Translations under genes and position numbers: made by a program
In this document: piece by piece, positions 27,901-39,900 of the stretch
Layout: every line of letters begins with the position of its first letter
Position numbering within the stretch: position 1 is the stretch's first letter
Notes under the pieces: generated by a model
What the model was told of the DNA's origin: nothing
The model's input: the letters and a program-made list of their open reading frames with translations, nothing else
Database searches by the model: none
Assembly (NCBI GenBank): GCA_013400975.1
Contig: WBMZ01009450.1
Coordinates: 1 to 64,000, forward strand
Direction of reading: 5' to 3'
Source: Atrichornis clamosus
Taxonomy: Eukaryota > Chordata > Aves > Passeriformes > Menuridae
Length of the DNA stretch: 64,000 bases

Positions 27901-30900
27901 CGCAATGTCCCTGTGCAAATAAATTCGCCTGTGAACTTTTCTCATTTAAAAGTTGGCTGTTCAAGTGTTTTTCTAAAAATCTTTTGGGTCATTATGACAA
28001 AAGCAAGGGTATTTGCATTTTTACTTGTTAATTTCTTTCCAATTAATGTCCTTGTTTACACTAAAGGATTTCTTGAAAACTGTGTTATCAACACATCAAG
28101 GAACTTCTTTTCTGTTCCAATAACCCAAAAATTTAAGAGTTCATTGTATAAGCTTCATTTGTAATTTGGAGCATTTGCTGGTCCCACGAAATCATTATTA
28201 AGAGCAAACAACCAAAGGTGTGTCTTTCTGCACAGTTCTAGAGTGTGAACCAAAGACCACGGAGCCAAATGATGAAGAGGAGGATGAGGGAGAACAGTTT
28301 GACTTTGACAGTGGAGATGAGATACCAGAAGCAGACAGGCAAGCCCTTGTGCCACCTATTCCTGGCCCTGGCAATAACATAGAGCACCAAGGGGCTGGTG
28401 CCACAGGTAAGTCAACCTTTTAGTCTGCACCTCCACTGTGCTAAATGATCAAGGCTGATCACAGGATGCCTTTTTTTGACAATGCAATAAAAATACTTCA
28501 GCAAGAAGTTCCATGGTGTTACAACCCACCCCTGAAGGTGAGGGTAACTCAGGTTCTTGTTAATTCATCCTTTGGAGTGGATTAGAGTGAGACAACACTG
28601 AATGATCGGTGTTTGTAAATATACACGTGGAGTTTATTTTAGAACAGTTTGGTTGCAATGGAAAGCAGATACGTAACCATTTTGGTTATTATCTGTAGTA
28701 ATATGGCATTATGAAAGCATAAAAATATCACTTAAGAAAGTGTATAAAGGAAAAGAAAGAGAAAGAAAGGGTAAGAGTAGGAAGATACATAATCACCACC
28801 CATGGATCTATGACGAGACTTGTTTGAAGTGATGATTGAAGATCTTGATCTGTTGCAGGGGAGGGTGGGAAGTCTGCAAAATACAAAGTCCAGTGGCTTC
28901 ATACATGCTTAGGTTCAGGTGGGAGTGCCCAAGCACCTCCTCTGTGGGGGTGTTTTTATACTGTCTTCTGATCACGAGCAGTTCTGTAGTGGAAGGCCTC
29001 AGAAATGAGTCTGGGGACACTTTGCGGGTTGTTGATGGTTTATGACCCCTTCTAAGGCAGCTGCCTCTCACATCAGTAAGCCTACACGTGAATGTGACCT
29101 TCTGTGGGAGGAGATGGGGAGGCTGTGTGTAAGGGAGGGCAATTTGGCTTGATAAAAGGCACAATCCTGTCTGCACAAGGCCTCTTACTGGCCTCAGAGC
29201 CCGGTCTGTAGCCTCTGGCAGTGATAAGTTCACCCCCTCTGTCTTATGCAGACCAGAGGTTTGCCATTATACACCCTAAAACTCATCTCCTTCTTACGGA
29301 CTTGCAAACCTGGCCTCAGCAAAGCACCCTGGTGCCTCCAGAAATGGTCAGTTTGTTTTGAATCATAGTCCAGTCTTTCACACATGGAAATACCATGGAA
29401 GTGTTTTGAATATTTCTGGAAGTTATAGTCACGGTAGATTTGACAGGGCAAGTGACCATCAAATGTAATTCTTTTGAGATTTCCCATCCAAGTGTGACAT
29501 TCAAACCAATGGATTGCTCATAGTGTCACACTACAGGAAAACTGTATGCCCTTGCTGATCTTCAGGCATGTGGATGGCTTGAGATAAGCTGTTTTGCAGC
29601 TAAACTTGCTTATTGCTGATCTTAAGATGTTGTGCATTAAAGTAAGTGGAGTTTGAATGTATTAATTTTGTTCATAAGTAAGAAGTCTTACTAAATATTT
29701 AAACATTGGTTACAACACACACCGACGTTCTCAGTGCTTAGGTGTAGTCTGGAAATTGCTGTATTCTGTTCAAATCACTAACAGCTGATGTTGCTTACTT
29801 TGATCCAATTTCCTTTTGTAAGCAGAGTCACTGTGCTCGTGGCAGTTAAAGACAGATAACTCTTCAGGTGCTATGCAATTTGACAACCTGGTACTTAAAC
29901 AGCATCCTTCCCTGAGCATCTGTTGCTCACTCACCCTTCGTGAAGTCATGTTTACAACTCAAAATCATCTGATCACTTGGCAGGCAGTTCTGCAGCTCAC
30001 TTCAGAGGGACCTGTGGTTCTACTGTACCTCGGCTTGTCTCCAGAGATACTGGGAACTTGGCATAACAGAAAACAATACATTTTCAAAGAGGAAAACTTG
30101 TGGTTATTTTCCCCCCCCCTTTCTTAAGTGTACATTTTCAGGTCTGTTCTTTGAGGAGTGTCCCTCCAGGGAACTTTTTCCTGTCCTCATGACTATTCCT
30201 AAAATGTTTCTTGTATTTGTGTTTATAAGATTCAAATTCATCTAGAATCCAGATTTTAACCTTCAGGGTTTAAGACTGTTTTGATCCACGTGCTTATGTC
30301 AGGCAAATTACTGTTTTTCCATAGGCATCTTTGTAACTCATCTTGTTTTGCTGTTGTTGCATTACTCATCTGTAAAATGGGGAGGCTGCACTAGTGTGTG
30401 GGAATTTTGAGTCACAGATTGTAAGCAACTTGTATAGTAAAGATCTGGTCAGTGTTTAGGATACTTAAAAAGACCTATTAGAGCATCTTGAAGAGGTATG
30501 AAAAATAAAAGTTTATATTTTTGTTAAATTTTTCAATTAAAGGAGCTGATAATTTAGAAAACAATGAGAAGCTGCAAACATCCGAACCTGCTGCGGAAGG
30601 GACTCCAGCCAAAGTAAATCCCTACTCAGTCATAAATATTTCACCAATCCAAGACAAGGATCCATCCTCATCACCAGAACCAAGTCCTCAAGATGAATGT
30701 GCAAGTCCAAACTTGTCCAGTGGCTATTCTGTTCCTGTCCCATGTGGATATGCTGTGCCATCTAACTTACCTCTGATACTGCCAGCGTACTCCAGTCCTG
30801 TCATCATACGCAGTGTTTCTGTAGACGAAGAAGGTACTGTGTTTACACATCTTATTTTATTTGACAGGGAATCCCTGTTTAACCTCAGGTACCTGTGCTT

Positions 30901-33900
30901 TGTTCCTGTATAGCACTCAGCCTATAGTCCCTATAGTGCCTGTCAGGCACTATAGCCTGGATGAGTGTGGGAATGATTAGTGCTAATTCCTTTTTAACAT
31001 CATGAAATAATTTCCAGAGCCACAGTTCAGTGTTCAAGACAAATGGTCTCTTCTCATACCTTATATTGTTTTTTCTAGATCCTGGTAAAGTTCCTTTCTC
31101 TTTTGCGTTTTGTATATGTGTTTCTGTTTGGTTTTTTTCCCAATCCTTGTGCTTTTAAGGTTGCTGTGGGATTTTTTTCCCTTGATGATTTGATAAATTC
31201 TGCTTCTCATTTAGTACAATTTTAAGACAGAAGATGGAACTAGAAAGGGAAATAACTGTTGGTTATTATGGAAACAGGAGATCCTCCATTTCGTAGCCAG
31301 AGTTGGCAAAGGTGACAGCTTAATGTCAAAAGAGTATTAGGAAAAGGAAGCTCCCTATATCCTGCCTTTTCCTTTCTCTTGTATTTTGAATATACTTTTC
31401 TTTAGGTAGACAGCAATTCTGCTATAATTCTAGCCTTTTTTCCAGCCTTTACTTTCTACTACCGTTAGAAATACCGTCAAGTAAAAGCAAATGTTTGTGT
31501 GGTCCTTATTACCTGTAGAGGAAGGTATGTTCGCGAGATTAGAATTAAATGCATCAGACACTGTAATTTCCTTTTAACTGCTCTTACAACAAATGGCTGT
31601 GTCTTTGAATTCCTTAATTTTCAAAAGTGTGTGGTGTGAAGAAACATCTAAATTTCTTTAGAAACATGTAAGAATAAAAATATTGCATAGAAGTAGATTA
31701 GTACTAGTAGACTATTCTTTAGAACTAGTAAAATCAGTTACTTTTGCTAAAATATGCCATTTGAACCAAAGTGACATGTTATTCCAAGCATTTCCCTTTT
31801 TTTTTTCTACTTGGCAGGTACACAGTCAGCAACTGAAGAATGTCATTATAATTCTGTGAACTCAGAGGACCCTCAAATTAGGTGACTGCCTGTTGAGAAT
31901 GTTTCAATGATTTGTAAAACCTGTAATTCTGGTTATGTAGCAGAATCAGCACTGATTGAGGGTCCTGTATGTGTAACTGTGCATGACATTTTAGAAGAAA
32001 CTGGGTTGGATTTTTATAGAGTGATAGCAAAGTCAGCCGCAACAGGTTGCTGGAGATCTTGTAGTCTAGCCTACTGCTTTCAGCAGGACCACTGCCAACA
32101 CACCATCAGATCAGCCACAGCCTTGATAGCTGAGCCTTGAATCTCTCCAAGGATGGAGGTGTTGCAGGTTTCCTGGTCAGTCTTCCCTGCTGTACTGCTT
32201 TTTTCCCCACCCCTAATGTCCAAACTAAATCTTCCAATGGGCAGTCTGTTGACCATTCCCCTTTATATGGCATTTAAAAAAAAAAGGGCCCCACAACAAA
32301 CACAAAAAAAAAGCCCTGATTCCATCACCTCTCTAGTTCTCTTTCATATAGTTGTAGCTGCTGTTGTATCACCCCATAGCATCCTTTTCACCAGACTAGA
32401 TAAGCCCCATGTCTTTTATCTTTCCTTGTAAGCCTTTTGCTGTGGTCCCTGACTCTGTGTCTCTCTAGAGGTAGCTTCAATTTCTCCACAACTCTCTGGA
32501 AGGGGAGTGTTGGGAAGCCAAAACTGGACATGGTGCTGCAGGTTCAGCCCCACTGGCACCAATCAGGGGAGGATAACAGCTTTACTGAGTCTGATGGCTC
32601 CTGATGTAGCCCAGAATGTCTTTAGTCCTATTTACCATGAAAAATCAGCCCTCACTTCACTGTTTGCTAACACATTTTCTGTGTTCCGGTAGAAGAACTC
32701 AAAAGCAAAGTATTTTTTAAGATTGTAAAGAAAGTGTTTTCAATTTTCTGGCTAAAATTGTCGGACGACTAAATAGAATAGATTATTCATCTCCTAACTA
32801 CATATTGAAGCAACATTTTTGAGTAATCAGCAGCCTTGGATGGGAAACTGGAAGGCAGAAAGATATTTATTGTCTTGTATTCACACATGTTTAAAAACAT
32901 TGTGGTGTTACATTTAATTCTTTTATTTTATGGCCTTTTTTTCAAGTGAAGATAACCAGTCCAAGAGAGAGGATGATGCCCTGGCCAAATGGGTTGCAGA
33001 TCCTGCAAATACAGCATGGATGGAAAGTAAGTATCAGTGAGCACTGAAGTACAACTGTAGAAAAAGGTTAGTTTTAAGTTGTGATCAGCAGGATGTGTGT
33101 ATTCATGTGCACAAGTATATTTTACAGGAATGTCCATGTTCACTTATATTGTATTTTTTCAGATAGGTTCCAGAACTGAGCTGTACCAGCTAAAACATTC
33201 AACAGTGTAATAAAATTGTGTATTTTAGGATAAAGTTAACATTCAGTTTTTCATGGAGGACCTTTCGGAGTCTGTGGAATCATTCGTTACTGTCTTACGG
33301 AAGTCATTTGGCTCCATCAGTGCATGTATAGTGGAACTAAGCTCCAGTTCAGAGTCTGATCTGTGACTGTATGTGAAATGGCGCTTCTTGTGCAGTAGTT
33401 GCAAATAAGTACTTGGAGAAGGTAGAAGGGAAGGAATTGCCACTTTTTCTTGGTGTGTACCATTGACTCATGGCTGGCAGCTGCATTTTAAAACAGAACA
33501 GAGAGGTTTGAAGACAGGTTATCCCTGTTCTCAGCTGCTCCCGCGGGGCTGGAGGTTCATCTTATATGTTACTTGAAGTGACTGAAGAATTTGCATCCTT
33601 GTTCTGCCTCTTAATGTACTATGATGATCATTACATTATTTAGTTTTTGTTCTTTTAAAAAAGTCAATTACAGCTTTTCACAGCGACTTAGTAAGGCAAT
33701 GAGCAGCCTTCAACAGGCACAGAACATACCACACTGCTGTAAAAAGAAGGCATTTATTGGCTGTTGAAGTGGGTTTTTGTTTTCAGGCTACCAAAGGTTA
33801 TCATAAGCAATGCAGATAAAACTGTGACATTTCACAAATACCGTATACAGCTTTGTGCATTATTGCATTATTTGAATGATGCAAGCAAAATGCTAGTGGA

Positions 33901-36900
33901 GAATGAGTCATACCTCCATTGTATTCATATGTGCCAATATAACCAAAATTCTTTAAAATAGAATAGAATATTTCAGTTGGAGAAGACATCCAGCATCTCA
34001 ACTGCCCGACCATTTCAGGACTGACCAAAAGCTAAAGCATGTTAAGGGCTTTGTCCAAATGCCTCTTAAACTCTTGGTCCCATTCGAATTTTAGGAAGTT
34101 TCTCATTTGGTTTCTCTTTCTGTCTTGATTTTAGACCCAGATGAGGTAATTTACGATGATGTTCCAAGAGAAGATTCAGACTCTGAACCAGGTTTGAGGT
34201 CTTTGTAATACAGCCCACGTGGAAAGCAATGTAAAATGGAATTATATACATGTATACTGAACAGATACGTTAAGTACCTCAAATATATGTAAATTGAATT
34301 AATATTGTGTCAATAATTGGTAGGTCTTACAAAGTTAAGAATTAAACTAACACTTGAAAGACTTTATCTCAGGAGGTCTCCTATACTGCTCTTCTCAGAA
34401 GCTGAATTCTGCTTTGTTCTATAGATACTTTTCCAAATGCTTGAGTGTTCTGCATATTAGAGAATTACAGCATTGGGTGTTGTAGCTATAGTGACCTAAA
34501 CAAGGCAAGGTAGTTAAGAAGAGCATGTTTTAAATAGTTAAATGATGTATGATAATGCATCATTGTCCTGGCTGTAGAGAGAAGCTCTCACCTTGAAAGT
34601 GTCCTTCAATCTAAAAATGACTGATAGATGGAGGAGGTGATTCAGAGTCGCTGTTCACTGTCCTGACTGTGACTCTACAAAAATGTTTTATTTCAGCTTT
34701 AGAGTGGTTCACTCCTGATGGTTGTGACCATGTTTGGAGGGGGCAGAATAGATCTCAAAGTAGTTGCTGGAGTCAGGATTTTACCGTTACTGGGAATGAC
34801 GGAATTAGGGCTCAAGAGGCTTATTTCATTGAGTTCTTGCTCAGATTTGTTTTGCATTTTTTGGTTATAGTGAAATCTGCTTTAAAATTGGTTTCTACTG
34901 ACTAATTTTGTGTTTGAGTGGATCCACTTATTGGGACCTCGACATCTACTCGTCATGGCTCACAGAGGGTGTAGGTGTTTGATACTGAAGTTGTTAATGA
35001 TTCAAGAAAACACTTAAGCTTTCTTGTGTGAAAACCACATTAATTTTTAAAGCTATAACAGTTTGATTTCTTGTCCTTAATAGTGTTTTGGCAAGGTGTT
35101 TTACAAATTATTACTGAAGCTTTTTTCATTTATTATTGGAAAGTACCGTGTTACATTCATGGCTTGAATGCATGTATTACTGGAAGTTCCCTCAGTGGAC
35201 TCTGCTACTCTGAGCAGGGACTTTCTTGCGCTGTTGCTGATCCTCAGGAAACATGTACACCAGACCCAGGTGGCTGGGCTGGGTGGGATATGGGATATGG
35301 AGTAAAGCTCTGCTGAGCATATTGGTCAGAATTTTCAGCTTGACCCATAATCAGTTAAAATCTTGGCTTTCATTTGTCCCCAAAGACATTGAAAGATTCT
35401 GAGAAAATAGATAGTAAGGGAAGTTTCATCTTCATACGTTCATGATCTTGATGTTTATTGTTTGTATTTTTTGTCAGGGAGACACAACTATTCTAAAAAA
35501 GTTGCAGTCAATCTACATTAGCACATGGACAAGATAAGTTCACCCAATCATTGAGTAAATCCTGCCCCAATACTGACAGCACAGAAGTTACACTTGTATA
35601 AGTCTTGATTTATTTTGACTTATTATGATGATTCTTTTAAATTACTCATTGTGCTAAATTACCATTAAGATGTCTTCTTCAGTGACAATGTTTTAAGGAC
35701 AGTCTTCATATACACGGGGATGTAAAGAAAATTTTTAAAAATCTGAATCTTCCAAATTAGAATAGAATCCTCTGTGTTAATTATGAAGAATTTAATTAAA
35801 GTTAATATTAAAATATTGTTTTTAAATCACAAAATCCAGGGTTTAGACGGATTTGTAAAATGTCAGCTTTTCTTTTGAAGACATATTTTTTCTCTATGTA
35901 AATGAAACTTCAATCTTAAAATAAAAGCACAGCTTCTGTTCCTGAATTTAATATGAGACAGTTGTAAAGGCTGCATCATAACCTCTGACAATAGTGATTC
36001 CTGGCAGAAGTGTCCACCCTTTTCTACTTGTAATGACAAATGATGCTGCATGTAGAGTGCATTCCTGTTTCTTCATAAGCAAGGGGCACTAAATTTTCCA
36101 TTTTGTTTTGAGTTGGTTTTATGTACTTGACATCTGTGCCAGTTTAAGGACCTGTGTCATTACCAGGAGGTACTTTGGTCAGCCTTTGCAATACAGCTTT
36201 CCATATCTTCAAAAGGTTAATACTTCAAGCTCTTAGACTAAATTATGAGCAGGATAACCTGCAGATGTGGGAGACTTCTAGTGACTGGTGGTGATGAGTC
36301 ATAAAATATAATTGTGTAACATGGTTCTTGCTACTTTGGTCTCATCTGTTCTGCTTGAAGTAGTGACATTTTTGTTTGATTCTTGCAATGTTTTAGCGTT
36401 GGTCATGTGAATTGATCATGTCCATAGGGACAAATTGCAGGCTTGCAAATGGAAGGATGATGCTTCTCAGTGCAGATGTGTGTTCACAGCTACAGTTCAA
36501 ACTTCCTCTGAAGTTCTAAAACATGTTGTGGGATTTGGACATAACGGTGTCATTTGACTGGTGCATGTCTTTAAAAGGATGATGGTGTGTTCCCATAACA
36601 CTGTCCTCTTTTAGTACTCTGTTTCAACAAAGACAAACAACTTTGGCTATTTGAATATTGGATTTAGTTCAGAATTTTTAATGTGCATACAAAAGGCTGT
36701 ACAATTCTTTATAGTACCTAATGAACAAGTGTTTTGGTGTTTAAACACACATAAATTTCAGTGTAGCTTTTATTTTGATTTATTTCTTTCAGAGGAAATG
36801 ATTTATGATGATGTTGAAAATGGTGATGATGGTGGAAACAGCTCACTGGAATATGGGTGGAGTTCAAGTGAGTTTGAAAGCTATGAAGAACAGAGTGATT

Positions 36901-39900
36901 CTGAGTGTAAAAATGGAATTCCCAGCTCCTTTTTGCGAGGCAACCACAAGAGACATGTATGTATCCTTCAGAGCTGCTCAGTCATTGACGTTTTCCTGAT
37001 TTCTGACACTTCCCTTTCTCACCTGTATTTTTCTTTTCCTCAATTCAGTTTCAAATGCCAACAGCATCTTTTTTAAAGGAGGTGTGTATCAATGTGGAAG
37101 TGACAGTACACAGCAAAATGTAACAGGGAAAAGAAGAGACAAAAATAATAAACAGAAGCTTCTTACAAAAAAGAAAAAGCTCAAATTGGATAAAAATGAA
37201 ATTTAAAATGAGATTATATTTTCTTGTGGACGGTTCCTCACCTTTCCTTCTTTTACAGTTTCTGGATTAGTGTAAGTGGTAAATAAGTGTGGAAAATAAT
37301 GTGAAGAATAAATGGGAATAGGCCTGACAAGAATGGAAGGTTTGGGATCTCTCAAAAGTCACAATACTCTTCACCAGTGTTCCCTACCTTTCTGTCTTAG
37401 ATCTGTATCACTTCGGTTGTTTGAAGGTGACTGAGCTTAAAAAACCTCTCTGAAAATAAAAGATTTTTGTAATCAAAGAGAACTCTGTACCTGTAAGGAG
37501 AGAGGAGAGGTGGCATGATTAAAGTGATCCATCTGTGACACTTCTCTGGTCTAGCATCTTTGGCTCCATCTATTCTGAGGGAGGCAGGAAGTCACAGGGA
37601 ACATGCGTGCCTGCCCTCGCTGCATCTGTCCCATGGCACAGGGGGAGAAGCCCTGGGCTCCTGCACCCTGGTTGCCTTGGCTCCTCTCCTTCTGCCCTCG
37701 TGTACCCTCCTGGTGAGAGGCCGCCCGGGGTGTGCTGACTAGGGACAGACCCCCAAGAGCCCCGCAGCAGCTGTGAGCTGCCTCAGCCACCCATGACTGG
37801 AAGGTGCAGGGGTTGCAGACGGTGTTATTTCATGGGACCCTTATTTTCATTTTGCAGGTTTCTTATCTTGATGAGAATAAAAGCCTTGCTGTCTGTGTTT
37901 CCCTCCAGTATGTTATCTGCTCTCCTCCCACCTCCATCCTTCTGCCTGCCCTTTGGAAATCAGGGAGTGAGCAGTTAACTGCAAGATTTGAGCCCATCCA
38001 AATCTGCACTTTGTAAGATGAGTGCTCATCCTCTGTTTTTGTCTTGGTTTTGTTCTGACTAGAACAATCTTAAGCTATTGCAGCTGGTTGTTTCTAGGGA
38101 GTTTTTTTTTTAACAAGGCTGAAGAAACAGAGTTTGGTTGGTCTTTTATTTTAAATACCTTGGAAGAGACTAGGAAATTACTTTGTATATGTAAGTCTTA
38201 ACATGGCTGCTGGCTTGTTCTTTTTTATTCAATCTTTTCCTGTTATCCCTAGCTTCAGCTTTGGCCATACTGATAAGAATCTATACACATATCTGCACAA
38301 AGCAAAATTTAAAGCCATTTTTTTAGAACACTTAAAAGTATGCTTAGATTTGTCATGGGAAACTATTGGTGGTGGTTGAGAGTGATGGTACTGGGATCAG
38401 GCACACAGTGTCTGAGCAAGAGACTGAGGAGTGGTGAGAGGAGAGGGATGTGCCCCTGGGTACTGCCCTGCAGATGGCTCTTTCAGGCAGCCTGTGACAA
38501 AAGGTTTTGGGGATTGTGCTGTAAGGATGGGCACGATGAGCTGAGGAACACTTTAGGTGGTGGATGGAGAAGTCAGAGAGGCTTCTGCACCTGCATGGGT
38601 TGGGAGACCTGGGAGGTGGAGAAATCAGGAAACTAGAGAAGGGTTTTGGCAGAGAATGAGGAAAGAGGGAAGCTTTAGGATTGCTGAAAAAAATCCCACA
38701 ACAGCCAACCAAAAAAACCAACAACTAACCAACCAAAAAAACCCCAGCAAACCAACCCCAGCTGTCCCTGCACTGGCACTTCAACATGGGCAGAAACTAC
38801 TCCACTTTATATACCTGTTCTCTGTATCCATCCCATGCACGAACTCTCGCTCCTCAGGTCTTGTGATGGATATTACAGTATACTCCCAGCACATCGCCTT
38901 CTGTAACCTTTCACAGCCTGTGAGAAACTTGCCTTACTTATTATATTTAGTGTTAGTTGAAAAATATGGCAAGGTTGGAGGTGGGATTTTTAATTTTAAG
39001 TGCTGGTATGACTTCCTCAAAGCCACTTTTTCATTATGATTCTTACTACTTTATTTATTTACAAATTTATTTTAAGGTGGGAAGATTTTTGTGCTATTAA
39101 GTATTTCTAGTCTGTGAACCAGATGCTATTATTCATTACACTGCTATAATGCCAGAATCATAATTTTAGAAGTAATTGCATCCTGACCCAGCCTAGTGGA
39201 GCTATGTGCTGGGCCTGTTGCTTTGTTTTCAACTCAGTAGGCCTTCTCTTTCCTGAGGCTTTGATCTCTTGCCAAATAACTCCATTGACATCAAGCCGAG
39301 GGGTTTCCCACTGGACTTCTATTATAGGGCACACCAAATATCTTCCTTTTTAATTTTCTGGTTGCATTTTAACCATTTATCTCGGTTTGTCAAAATATTT
39401 AACAAATGTTAATTAGTATTCCAGAGCATTTCTGTCTCTGCTGTAGTTTCCCTTACTTTGCAAATGGATATATTCATGTATGAGATGGTGACATCCAAGG
39501 TCATACAATGAGGCTATGATAAATGCATGTGGAAATGATGCATCCTGTTAGTATCTCTGTACCTGACTCATTGCACTGTCAGTCTTCATATTTTCAGGTG
39601 CCAGCAACCTCCACAGGTTCTTCAGTCTAGGAGTTTTCCTGTGATTCAGTGTTTTGAAGGATAGTCTGAAATCCACTGGCTAGGGTTTGTGCTTAGTGAA
39701 TAATGCTCTCATGGTTAAAGCTGAAGTGTTATTTCCATGTGATTTTTAAGAGATATGCACAATACAGTTAATATATATAACAATATAGTTATCTTAGCCT
39801 TAGTGGCTTTGCCCCTGTCTCTACAGAAAAGCACCTGGCTGAGTTCAGCAGTGCACAGAAGCGATGATCCCTTCCTCAGACTGGAGCTTCCCTAAGTTAC

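Larger units (their letters stand above)
12959..28235 (+). other. ARHGEF10: Intron 2 of ARHGEF10 (15.3 kb)
   Basis: This is the largest complete intron in the window. It carries a G/T-rich tract plus CR1 tail (14512-14757), A/C-rich tracts (16204, 17770), a 164-bp LTR-like insertion (20133-20296), a 16-bp tandem duplication (25786-25817) and a 13-C run (27674-27686). A GC-richer unclassified block spans about 23160-23780. A non-repetitive block at 26860-27450 could be a conserved non-coding element. No other exon is supported. Confidence 0.85.

Noticed and set aside
28808..29233. 141-codon minus-strand open frame inside the LTR
   Set aside because: LTRs normally lack genes, and the translation does not resemble gag, pol or env.
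36957..37076. Extension of exon 8 by read-through into intron 8
   Set aside because: Exon 9 continues the family sequence exactly from the 36956 donor. The extension is Leu/Phe/Cys-rich intron sequence.
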